A program made the translations under genes and the position numbers. The notes below the pieces were generated by a model. The model was not told the origin of the DNA. It did not search any database and worked only from the letters and a program-made list of their open reading frames with translations. This document shows positions 10,427-21,403 of a DNA stretch of 64,000 nucleotides, piece after piece (position 1 is the first letter of the stretch; every line of letters begins with the position of its first letter). Source of the DNA: Artemisia argyi (taxonomy: Eukaryota > Streptophyta > Magnoliopsida > Asterales > Asteraceae); assembly GCA_030686995.1 (NCBI GenBank), contig CM060702.1:64854440-64918439 (forward strand). Reading direction: 5' to 3'.

Positions 10427-13400
10427 ATGACGAAAAATAAAAACTCAAGCCAGCGGACTCCGCAGTTGGAAAAAACACGTGACCCCCAGAGGAAGAACCC
10501 TCAAGATCTGACCTCTAGGCAGGCTTCTAGAACAACCAGTGCGCCTGGTCACCAAGAAGCGGGACCAACCCTACCTCTCCCAGCGGTAGAATTGCCTGCA
10601 AGGACTACTCAAGCCACCACAGTGGCCCCGAGCGTTGAAGAACTTCAGCGTACTCTCTTCAATACTCCCCATCAAACGCCACCTATAGTGGACAACACTG
10701 TGCCACCTGGCGCACCCAACCGAGATAGAGCGCCTAATATGGAGGCAGAAATCCTTGCAGCAGATGAGGACGCACGCAATTTAACGCTGAGTAACTTTGT
10801 ATCCCAAAATTACGAAACCTTAACCGCCCTCATGCAAGAAGAAGCAAGGAGAAGGTCAAATACGAGCCTGCAAGCCCGGCTCAACTTTGGTCCTGAACGC
10901 GAAATATCACCACAGCGCTACCAAAGAGGGGGGCGCGAAAATAACGAAAGACGTACCAATATCCATGATAGACTTGATACAGCATCTGATTCACAGTACT
11001 CAGAGGAATACGAAGATGGCGAGAGGCGCACCAATGTTCACTCCAGACTTGGTAGTCGAAGGATATAAGACAGACTTGGACGTCAACATTCACCAAGTGA
11101 AGGCTCCTCCAGGTCTAGGAGCAGAAGAATTCACGACAGGTTAGGAAGGCGAGTTTCCCCAAGTGAAAGCCCCTCAAGCTCTTCCTCTGAGGAAAGCCGG
11201 CGCAAGCGCCGCAAAAGAGACAACCTCTCCTCCAGTGACTCCTCGGACAGCAAGGATAAAGAGACAGGACACAGGAAGTCTAGAGGAAAACGTCGCGAGG
11301 AAGAAGACGAAGACATGTCTCTTCTGTGGCGTCGCCAGAAAGTTGATGCATTTACACGACGCATCAGCGATTACTCCGATCATAAGAGAAGGCACATGCC
11401 CACTAATGTTAAAACATATGATGGAACGGGTGATCCGGATGACCACCTAAAAATTTTCGAATCCGCGGCTACAATCGAAAATTGGCTACAACCTGTGCGG
11501 TGTCATATGTTTAACTCCACATTAGTAGGGAATGCGCGGACTTGGTTTAGCAAGCTTCCACGAAGGAGCATAGATGGGTTCGAAGAGTTGCGAAAAGCAT
11601 TCCGCTTAAACTTTACCCAAAGAAAGAAGTGCGCTTAAAACCCTGTTGAATTAGCTAGAGTAAAATAGCGCCAGGGGGAATCAACCAGTGCTTATATGGA
11701 ACGCTTCAAAGATGAGTGTATACATGTCAAAGCGTGCCCCGAAGTCCTAAAAATTTTAGGGTTCATGAATGGGATTAATAACCCAGAACTCATTCAGAAG
11801 CTAAACGACAAGGTTCCCCAAACCTTCGATGAGCTAATGAAGCGCACAAGATCCTTCATCCAAGGAGAAGCAGCCGCTGCGGACAGTAAAAATGGCTACT
11901 CAAATTATAGGCAGCAAGAACAGCCTAAGAGACAATCTAATGGTCAGAGCAGCAATCGCAGCAAGAATTATCGCAGTCAGGGAAGCGGACGAGATAATGA
12001 CAAGTATACACCCCTCACAAAAACCCCGAGGGAAATATTTGTAACAGAAGGCGCAAACTTCCCAAAACCACCACCAATGCGCACCCCAGAGGACAAGCGT
12101 ATAGGGAACGGATACTGCGAATACCATGGACAAAAGGGCCATACCACCAACGAGTGTGTCCAGCTAAGACAACTAATTGACAAATTAGTAAAGGAGGGTA
12201 GAATGGATCACCTCGTTAAAAACATTAAAGAAGGGAAGGACAAACAAAAGAGTGGAGGTAAAAAAGAACCTTCAAAAGATAAAGCGGATATCATCTACAT
12301 GATACAGTCATGGCAGCGTAAAACAAAGCAGAAAGTCAGCAAAAAATTTTATTCGGATAACGAGATATCCTTCCCCACTCTAGCTGCGGACAACGCAGTA
12401 GTAGAGCCACTAACCATCGAGAAACATACTGGGGGACACGAGATTCGCCGCATGTATATCGATGGAGGAGCATCCGCAGACATCCTATATGAGCATTGCT
12501 TCAAAAGGCTACGACCTGAGATACAAAGTCAGTTAATACCGGCCACGACGTCGATGACTGGCTTTACAGGGGAAAAGATATGGCCTATGGGGCAACTGCG
12601 ATTACTTGTAGTGGTGGGCGATGAACAACACTCTACAGCAACATGGATACACTTCATGATAATCAAGTCTCCTTCACCATACAACGGTATCATTGGGAGA
12701 CCAGGAATATCATCCATGCGCGCTGTACCATCCACAGCACATGGGATGCTCAAATTTCCAGTAGAAGGAGGAATTGTCACCCTCTACAATACCAGGGTGC
12801 CGCTTAAGGAATGTAACACGGTGACTAGTGAGGTGGAGCATATTCCAGAACAGCGCGCAGCAAAAGTACCAAACTTCAAGGTCGCCATTCATCCTGATTA
12901 CCCAGATCAAAAAATATCGATTGGAGGATCTTTATCTGACAAAGGTAAAGCAGCTGTGTGTGCACTCTTGCAAAAGAACCTAAGCATCTTTGTGTGGGAA
13001 CCGAAGCACATGACAGGAGTGCCACGCTCTATTACAGAGCACAAGCTACAAATCCGACAAGGATATCCCCCAGTACGACAGAAGAAGCGCGACCAGGCTC
13101 CAGATCGCGCAAAGGCCATCCTGGAGGAAGTACACAAACTCGTAGACGTAGGTATTATGCGCGAAGTCTACTATCACGACTGTCTTTCCAATCCAGTGAT
13201 GGTCAAGAAGAGTGATGGCAGTTGGAGGATGTGCGTGGACTTCACTGACCTCAATAAAGCATGTCCACAGGACTGCTACCCACTGCCAGAGATAGACTGG
13301 AAGATAGAATCTATGTATGGATATCCCTTTAAGTGCTTCCTAGATGCGTACAAAGGATACCACCAAATTCAGATGGCTGAAGAAGATGAAGAGAAAACAG

Positions 13401-13510
13401 CCTTTCACACGAGTCAAGGGGTTTTTGCTATACAAAAATGCCCTTTGGTCAAAAGAACGCATGCGCAACATACCAGCGATTGGTGGACATGGCTTTTGAA
13501 AAACAAGTAG
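10427..13510 (+). pseudogene. Tat Gag-protease-RT (N-terminal half), broken
   Basis: One frame runs from ATG 10427. In order: a disordered Pro/Thr-rich N-terminus, Arg/Ser-rich repeats around an HDRLG motif (about 10950-11250), a capsid-like region with ENWLQPVRCHMF and ARTWFSKLP (about 11400-11640), and the Tat-type knuckle CEYHGQKGHTTNEC (about 12115). The protease with YIDGGASADIL is near 12460, then the start of the RT (MCVDFTDLNKACP, about 13230). In-frame stops lie at 11066-11068, 11636-11638 and 11666-11668. A one-base loss in a T-run near 13422-13426 shifts the frame just before the RT motif KCPFG. It cannot make a full polyprotein. Confidence 0.85.
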
Positions 13511-14870
13511 GTCGCAACTTGGAAGTCTACGTTGATGACCTTGTCATCAAAAGCCACACAGATGAAGAATTGGTGCGCGACATTGAGGAGACATTCAAAA
13601 CATTGGGAAAAATAAACATGAAGTTAAACCCCAAGAAGTGCACCTTTGGCGCGACAGAAGGCATGTTCCTTGGGTATTTAATAGAACCTGATGGCATCAA
13701 ACCTTGCCCAGAGAAGACAAAAGCTGTCATCGATCTTCCCTCACCGTGCACATTGAAAGAAGTCCAGTCATTAAATGGAAAGCTAGCTGGGCTAAACCGT
13801 TTTTTATCCAAGTCAGCAGATAAATCGCTTCCTCTCTTCAAAACACTCTCGAAGTGCACAAAAAAGGGAGACTTTCGTTGGACTGAGGAGGCAGAAGAAG
13901 CCTTCCAACAACTAAAGCAGCATCTCGCATCACTTCCCAAACTTGTCGCACCGCGACCAGGGGATGAGTTGATAATGTACTTATCCGCAACCCATGGAGC
14001 AGTTAGCGCAGTACTATTGACAGATAGGAACTCCGTCCAAACACCCATATACTTTGTAAGCAAGGCACTAAAGAAAACAGAGACTAACTACAGCGCCATG
14101 GAAAAGCTGGTCTTAGCCCTAGTATTCGCAGCTAAAAGACTGCGCAGATACTTTCAGGCGCACCCAATAGCTGTGATCACAGACCAGCCCATCAGACAAG
14201 TTATCTCTAAAACTGACGCATCAGGACGGCTACAAAAGTGGAGTGTGTTGTTGAGCGAATATAACATCTCATATAGACCACGCACTGCGATCAAGGGGCA
14301 GATATTAGCTGACTTTATTGTTGAAAAGCCAGATACCGATACTCCACCTTCAATAGGCAAGACAGAGTTACAAGAACCATGGGTTCTATTCATAGATGGA
14401 TCCTTATGCGTGGATGGATCAGGCGCAGGCCTCATCCTTACTAACACAGAAGGGATGGAATTCACCTATGCACTGCGCTTCGAATTTACAGCCACAAACA
14501 ATGAGGCAGAGTATGAAACCCTACTCGCCGGACTACGTATTGCAATTCAAATGGGTGTACGCAACCTAGAGGCAAATATGGATTCCAGGCTCGTGGCTAA
14601 CCATGTGCTAGGTGAATATGAAGCCAAGGATGAACACATGATCCAATACCTTGAAAAAACCAAGTCCTTAATTTAGAACTTTGATAGGTTCACAATCAAA
14701 CAAGTACCTGACGCGCTTAGCAAGATCGCATCTACAAGCTTTGCGCACCTATCAAAACAGGTATTGGTAGAAACTCTAAAAAATAAATCGATCTTGGAGA
14801 TGGAAGTATCCACGGTGATAGAGGAACAGGATCCCACGTGGATGACACCTATCATTGAATTCATAAGCAA
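13438..14870 (+). pseudogene. Tat reverse transcriptase and dual RNase H, broken
   Basis: After the frameshift the RT continues with MPFGQKNACATYQRLVD and the catalytic YVDDLVIKS. A gypsy-type RNase H follows (about 13970-14320), but its first catalytic position reads LSATHG instead of the usual acidic residue. A second RNase H of archaeal type follows (about 14380-14670: FIDGS, NNEAEYE, MDSR). Two RNase H domains in a row are the known hallmark of the Tat lineage. An in-frame TAG at 14674-14676 ends the open frame; the coding similarity continues beyond it. Confidence 0.85.
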
Positions 14871-16072
14871 ATGAATCTTACCACAAGATCAAAAGGACGC
14901 TCGCAGGGTGCGGCGCACAGCGCAGAGATTTGAACTACGAGATAGCATCCTATATCAACGTTCATTCCTACAACCTTGGCTTCGATGTGTTGGACCTCTT
15001 CAAGCAGATTATGTACTCCGCGAAATTCACGCTGGATCATGTAGCATGCACTCGGGACCACGGTCCGTTGTGGCGCGCGCCCTGCGATCAGGATATTATT
15101 GGCCTACTATGCACCGCGACGCGCGCGATATGATAAAAAAAATGCAGTAATTGCCAAGTCCACAGGCCAATTCCGCGCCAACCACAACAAGAGTTAACTC
15201 CCATTACCTCACCATGGCCGTTCTATAAATGGGGCATTGACATCGCAGGCCCTTTCTCAGTTGCAGCGGGAGGGCTGAAATTCCTTATCGTAGCCATAGA
15301 CTACTTTACAAAGTGGATTGAGGCAAAAGCAGTGGTGAGCATCACTGGCAACCAGGTAAAACGCTTCGTGTGGGATAATATTGTGTGTCGCTTCGGGCTG
15401 CCTGGGGAAATTATCTCAGATAATGGAAAACAATTCTGCGATATCCCATTCAAAGATTGGTGCGCACAATTGAACATCACACAACACTTTGCTTCAGTAA
15501 AACACCCATAAACAAATGGCTTGGTCGAACGCGCGAATCGCAGTTTAAGCGAAGGGTTAAAAGCGCGCCTTGACAGACACAAAGGAAAATGGGTGGACGA
15601 ATTGTTACATGTTTTATGGGCGCACCACACCACAATCGAAACCAGTACCGGAGACACACCATTTTCTCTTGTGTATGGAACAGAAGCTGTCATACCAGCC
15701 GAAATTGGAATGCGAACTATACGTACAGCGGAGATAAACGTCACAACAAATGACGAGGAGCGGCGCATAGACTTGGACTTGCTAGAAGAAAGGGGTGAAC
15801 GCGCAGCTATACGCGAAGCAAAGGCTAAAGCAAAGATGAAGAAGTATTATGATTCAAAGGTCAAACACACTTCTTTCAGGCCAGGAGACTTTTTATACCG
15901 CGCTAATGATGCAAGCCACGCAGAAGACACAGGCAAGCTTGGACCCAAATGGGAAGGGCCCTATGAGGTCACGGATGCACTAGGTAATGGCGCATACAAG
16001 TTGCGCGATATGGAAGGTCACGAGCTGGCGCGCACTTGGAATATCTGCAATCTCAAAAGATGCTATCTTTAG
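14871..16072 (+). pseudogene. Tat integrase, broken
   Basis: The region holds the zinc-binding N-terminus (GYYWPTMHRDARD, about 15100), the catalytic core with WGIDIAGPF (about 15230), IISDNGKQF (about 15412) and VERANRSL (about 15525), and a GPF-type C-terminal segment ending at TAG 16070-16072. Breaks: TGA at 14872-14874, an extra base in an A-run at 15135-15142, and TAA at 15509-15511 where HPQTNG is usual. No chromodomain is present, as expected for Tat. Confidence 0.85.
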
Positions 16073-16725
16073 GAAAGGCTACGGCCCACAAACAGACAAC
16101 TTCGCACTTTAGTACGTGCCTAATAAATTTCTTTTCTTTGAATTTTCTTTTCTTTCTTAGGAATTGTTTTTTAAAACTTGCAAGTATTAATAAAACGTTG
16201 TGGTTTCTAGCTAACTCCATAACACACTTTACTTTATTGCGTACATGTTGATTAGGTTTCAATATTGTTATTTTATATTTTGCCTACATGGCGTGCATGC
16301 ACTTATTAAGACCCACGATGACAGAAAGGATGAGTAAGCCTACTAACTAACTCGTTGTGTAAGAGGGTTGTAAACCCATCAACATTGGATCATGCATCCT
16401 TGCTAAGCGCCTTACCTTCAAGACATTGAAGTAAGTTTTCCATGCACATTCCACGAAGGATGTGCAATGCCACGCACACAGTACAGGCTATAGCAAATTA
16501 TAAGCCAAGACTCTTGGTCATTTAACAAGTCTCTGCAAAATAATGCAAGTCTATTTTTCACACTTATGATTTGTCTTTAAGTCACGCACTTAATTTAAGT
16601 ATGGGTCCCAACTAGCATCTTAATTGATCTTTTTACACAAAGGATAACAATTTAAGAACGGATACCATAAAACACAAACAAAAGATACCATTTGTTATAC
16701 ATTTACAAGTTACACAAGCCTATAT
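16073..16725. other. Tat spacer between pol and antisense gene
   Basis: No ORF or motif is recognised. This is where transcripts from both strands would converge: sense gag-pol ends at 16072 and the antisense gene ends at 16726. Confidence 0.5.
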
Positions 16726-17544
16726 CTACACACTATGACGGTGCTCAGGACTATGTTCTGGGGCAGCGGAGCTTCTAGCCTCTTGGAGCTTCCTCAAAAG
16801 TAACGCATCCTTAGGCGATACGGTCGCTACGCTGACCGCAACTCCATCTGATCTGGGGATATGCGCAGCGCCTACACCACATAGGATGGCCTTTCCCTTA
16901 ACACCTTTTTTCTTGGCCGCCCTCTCCGCATGAAGTTCCAAGACCTCCTTCAGGGGAACCTCCTTCTCAAGAACGAAGGGGTTCAATATATCACGCGGCT
17001 GCGCAAAAACTGGAACCTGCAGCTGCGACTCGTCAGGCTTAGGAAAAAGTCTGGCTGAGCCTCCGCATCCTCCAAGATGTGCCTCCCCAGAGTTAACCCC
17101 TCCATAATCAACTTTATGGGGTAATCTTGGTCGCGCTCCAGCCGCGTAATATGTGGAAGCTTAAGCAGCTTCATCCCCTCCATAGCCTTCACTAGCTCGT
17201 CATAAGCATCCGCCTTATAGCCGGGCACATCAGCAAGTGCCACGGTCAGCATCTTCGCCTCATGGAGCTCCTCCATAGCATGTGCCCTACCACGCTCCAT
17301 GGCGCACTGAACAACCTTCCCAAAGGTCTCCAACACTTCTGGGGACTCTAAAGTGCCCATCACAGCCAGGCGCAAACCATGACTGATCAACCACCTACAC
17401 ACGCGAACAAAGGATGCATTAGAAGCAAAGAGGAACATTAATACACATAGTAAGGCAACGTTGCGGAATATACAAAACTTACCTGCGCTCAGCGATTGTA
17501 GACATAAGACGAGGATATAACTCCTCATCGTATTCTATACTTAG
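16726..17544 (-). pseudogene. Antisense spliced gene of the Tat element, 3' exons
   Basis: This continues the antisense gene that starts at 34426, beyond the nested Athila insertion. The exon end at 17483 has a GTAAGT donor and the next exon starts at 17394 after a TGTGTAG acceptor; the frame is kept across the splice. The protein here is helical and charged (HAMEELHEAKMLTVALADV), then Lys-rich. A one-base loss in a T-run near 17044 shifts the frame; the remaining frame ends at 16726. The function of such additional ORFs in Tat elements is not established. Confidence 0.65.
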
Positions 17545-17549
17545 GCTGC

Positions 17550-20500
17550 TGGTGAGTGCTTATTCACTCACCATTTTATGGCCAAAAACCGACCCAATAC
17601 GACTATTTGAGCTAATAAATGCCAAGAAAACGTGTGTTTTTGTGTTTGTGATATGCAGGTACGGTTATTTCACAAATTAACGAAAAATCACGGGAAATCA
17701 ATAAAAACGAGCACGAGAATTGAAGTTGGTCAAAGAGTCAATGCCGGGGATCCAAAAATCATCTACAGTCCTTCATCTATTCAGACTTGGCAAGATTAGT
17801 CCTTGAATTATATTTTTGAAGAAAGTCACATTTAGCCCTTGGAGTTTGAAAGTTAACACAATTGGTCCTTGTAATTCTCATTACTAAATCTGAAATTACA
17901 AAATCTGGTCCAAGTCCATATTACCCCAAAGTCCAATCCAAGTCTATACAAACAAAGGCCCAAGCCCACATTTCTAAAATATTACCCGAGCCCACTTTAT
18001 AACTATCCGGTCAACACCTTAGTCAAAGTTCAAGCAATAAAAACCAAACGCGCCTAATATATTTACCCTCTTTTCCCTGATCACAGAACCCCCAAAACCC
18101 ACATGAACCCTAATTTCACAACTAACAAATTGGCTCGAACCATTCTAATTAACCATGATTTAATCAATCATTGTTGCTTCTAGAAACCCACCTCACATGC
18201 AAAATACATGTCAGAGAAGGTATAAAGATGGATGGACACATGGTGGCTTGTGATTGGATGCACCACGTAATACCAATCATTGGATTCGTCTTCTAGAAAC
18301 TCTGACAAGGACAGAGAATTAGCACACGAATGGGACATGTGGCTGCTTGTCATTGGTCAAGCCACCTCACAATGTATGATCCAAGGGCTATTATGAGATT
18401 AAAGAAGCACAAAAATGATCAGATGGCTGTGAAGAAACGAGAAGAAACACAAAAGGTTGTGGATTGCCAGCGTGGATTTTTACCCCTACCTCCCATTTCT
18501 CAGCTATAAATAGAGGTTAAAATTAGCTAATTAGTGTGTAGGTTTTTAGTGTAACATTACTCTGTCAAAATGTATTCAGCTTATGTAATCTAGTTTAGTA
18601 GTTGTAATTTTTCTTTTGAATTTTAATAAAAGTTTTAATTTCCTTTAACATCAGCTTATTTTTCATCTTATTATAGCTTATTCTGTTTTAAATTCTTATA
18701 TAATCTGCTTATATTAGTTTTATTCAGCTTATTCTCTTCTTTACTTATATCTTATCGTTTAGAAACATTTGCATAAAAATAAAGAAAATAAAAAAAATCA
18801 GAAAAAATAATAATAATAATAATAATATCATAACTACTATTACAGCTTATCATAGAGCTTATTTTACAGTTTTTTTATACACTTCACTTTAGCTTCTTAG
18901 CTATTTGTGAAGTTATTTGAGTCTGAGTTGTATTAGACAAGATCAGAAGCTATTTAGATCATTGTTGCTGAGGTGTTGATAGCTGATACAGACATAATGA
19001 CATCAGCATATCATAAAGATAGGCTTGCTTAGTGAGCCCCCTCTGTTCCTGCTGAGGGGGATTTACTTGGTAATCTCTTGATTTAAACTCTCCTTTGATA
19101 TTTCTGTTTGAATTGAGTAATTGTGTTAGCATTTATTCGAGTAGATTAGCTTATATATTTAGTATTGTGGTTGTTCATTGATAGATATCTGTAGTGTAAT
19201 TGTAGATTTTAGGCTGATTGAGTTAGCATAATTGTTTGATTGAATTCATTAGCCTTTTGTAACTGTGTGAGATTGCTGACCTGAATTCTAATTTGCATAG
19301 TGTATTTGAGTATCAGTTGTTAGAACTAAGTAAGATTTGGATTAGTTTTATGATTCTGATCTTCTGATGTTATGTGGATCTGAGTTTGTTGAGTTTTAAA
19401 TCTGAATTACTGTTTCATTGATTGTCATTGTTTTGAGTGTTGAGTTTTTAAACTCTGATCTGTGATCTTTTGAGCTCATCTGTCATCATTGGATCTGTTG
19501 TTAATTGTCATCTGAGATCTATGTTTCTGTAGCATATTGGGTGATCTAAATCATTGTTAGTACTGAGATTGAGGATTGGACTGAGTTGATAAGATTTGAA
19601 ACAGTTTTTAGTGAGACAGTCATATCACAATTGAGTGTTTGGATTGCTTGTGTTCTGTGTGGTTTTATTGTTTTCAGTCTCAAATTTCTGAATAAACTGT
19701 TTTCATAAGGTGAAGCTAAATAGATTTTATCATCAAATCAATAGAATACAGTGTAGAAGTCTTTAATAAGTAAATTGTTGCAGAGCAATTTAGTATATAG
19801 TTGTTGATTGAGTTTGTGGAATTGCTAAGCTGAAACAGATTTGACTGCTTGGTTATATTGACCTACTGGTTTTCATAGTTGTTTTTTTTAAGGTTTGTAT
19901 GTCTTTCTGAGTTGTATTAGAAGTTAAATTAGTGTAGTGCATCATTGTTTTATATCTGTTTGCTCTTGATCTTAGTCAGTTAATTTTCATGAGCTTATTT
20001 TTAGTTTATTGCATTGTACATTGAGTATTTGTGGAAATCTGAGTTTGAACTGATCATATCTTGCATTCTTTGTGTTCATTGCATCATTGTCATCTTGAGT
20101 TTCAATTTTCAGATTAATTGAATCTCAAGTGCTTAATAATAAGCACTTGAGATAAGCAGTTTTCTTTAAATAAGCAGTTCAGCTTTTCAGTTTTTCTTCA
20201 AAACTTTATTTTAAGTTCTTTTTATTATTTTAAAATTTCTGGAATTTTTCCAGAATTTTTCAACCCTTTTTACTATTTTTCTTATTTTATTTTGAATTTT
20301 ATTCTATTCTTAAATAGTTTTAAATAGCAAAAATCCATAAAAAATTAGAAAAAGTTCTGAAAAATACAAAAATATTTTTAGATATTCTTTAATAATATTT
20401 TAGAATTTTTAGAATTTAATTTTCATTTTTCCAAGCTATTTTTCTATTTTTCCTTATTTTTAATTCAATTTTAATTCCATAAATAGAAAATAAATTCTAG

Positions 20501-20884
20501 AAAATAAATAAAAAGTCTAAAAAATATTTTTCTTTTTCTTAAAATTCTTTTTACTTAGTTAAGATTTTTAGAAATTATTTCCAAGTTCGTAGGATCATTT
20601 TTCGTTGTACGTTACGTTTTAAATTTTGCGGTTACGTTTCCGTTTTCGCGTTTTTCATTTCGGTGCATAATTAGCTTGTAGTCTTTGCATATTTCATACT
20701 TGTTTGTGATTACGTGAACTATTTGATTGCTATTTTCACTTTCTCACTTTCAATTCACGATTTCACGAATCATTATTCTCGATTCCATTCGCCTTCGTTG
20801 GAAAACGACTCGGGTGATCCGTATTTTACGCGGATCACTTCGATACTATACTATAATTATTATAATTGGTTTTCACACGAATCA
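17550..20884 (+). repeat. 5' LTR of the Athila element
   Basis: It begins with an inverted repeat (TGGTGAGTG, 6-nt loop, CACTCACCA) and ends CACACGAATCA. A TATA box lies in CTATAAATAG near 18505. A perfect 14-bp stem with ATAA loop sits at 20122-20153 (arm ATCTCAAGTGCTTA). The T-run near 19884 is short here but about 50 nt in the 3' LTR. Confidence 0.92.
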
Positions 20885-20889
20885 ATTTT

Positions 20890-20907
20890 TGGCGCCGCTG
20901 CCGGGGA
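20890..20907 (+). other. Athila primer-binding site (tRNA-Asp type)
   Basis: TGGCGCCGCTGCCGGGGA starts five bases after the 5' LTR. This is the PBS form known for Athila elements, attributed to tRNA-Asp. Confidence 0.85.
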
Positions 20908-21403
20908 AGGCCGAAGTGAATTTTTGAATATCATTTTTGAAAAATCGTGTTTTGTTAAGCCTTCCTCTACTTGTATATATATCTCTATAAAAAAAATTGA
21001 AAAATCAAAAACACTTTTCCTAAAGTGTTTTCAAAAATACCAAAAAAAAAATAATAAAAGTTACAGCCTCGACTCGATCGAAAGAAAGGGCGTTGTAAAC
21101 CAAATAAGTCTCGCAATATAACGAAAACGTAATTTAGTTGTTTATCGGATTATTTCAATTACTACAACTGAATAAGCGGGAAATACGGATAGGTAAGACA
21201 TTAAATTGCTAGCTGAAGAGAGATCCATTCTTCTCTCCCGTCCCGTCGCGCGTGCTTTTGAAAGAAACGGTTTTCGATTAACATTACGTTTTAAGAAAAG
21301 AAAAACAAAAGAAATAAAAAGTTTTTATGAAAAATATAAAAAAATAAAAAGATTTTCTTTTCTCTTTTCTTTTTCATTTTCTTTTTGATTTTGCTCGTGG
21401 TGT
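20908..21403 (+). other. Athila 5' leader
   Basis: AT-rich untranslated stretch between PBS and Gag ATG. Short open frames are present, but none is convincing. Confidence 0.5.

Noticed and set aside
13527..14063. 178-codon minus-strand open frame opposite the Tat RT
   Set aside because: It is a shadow of the RT/RNase H coding strand; the plus strand has clear domain motifs and the minus frame has none.
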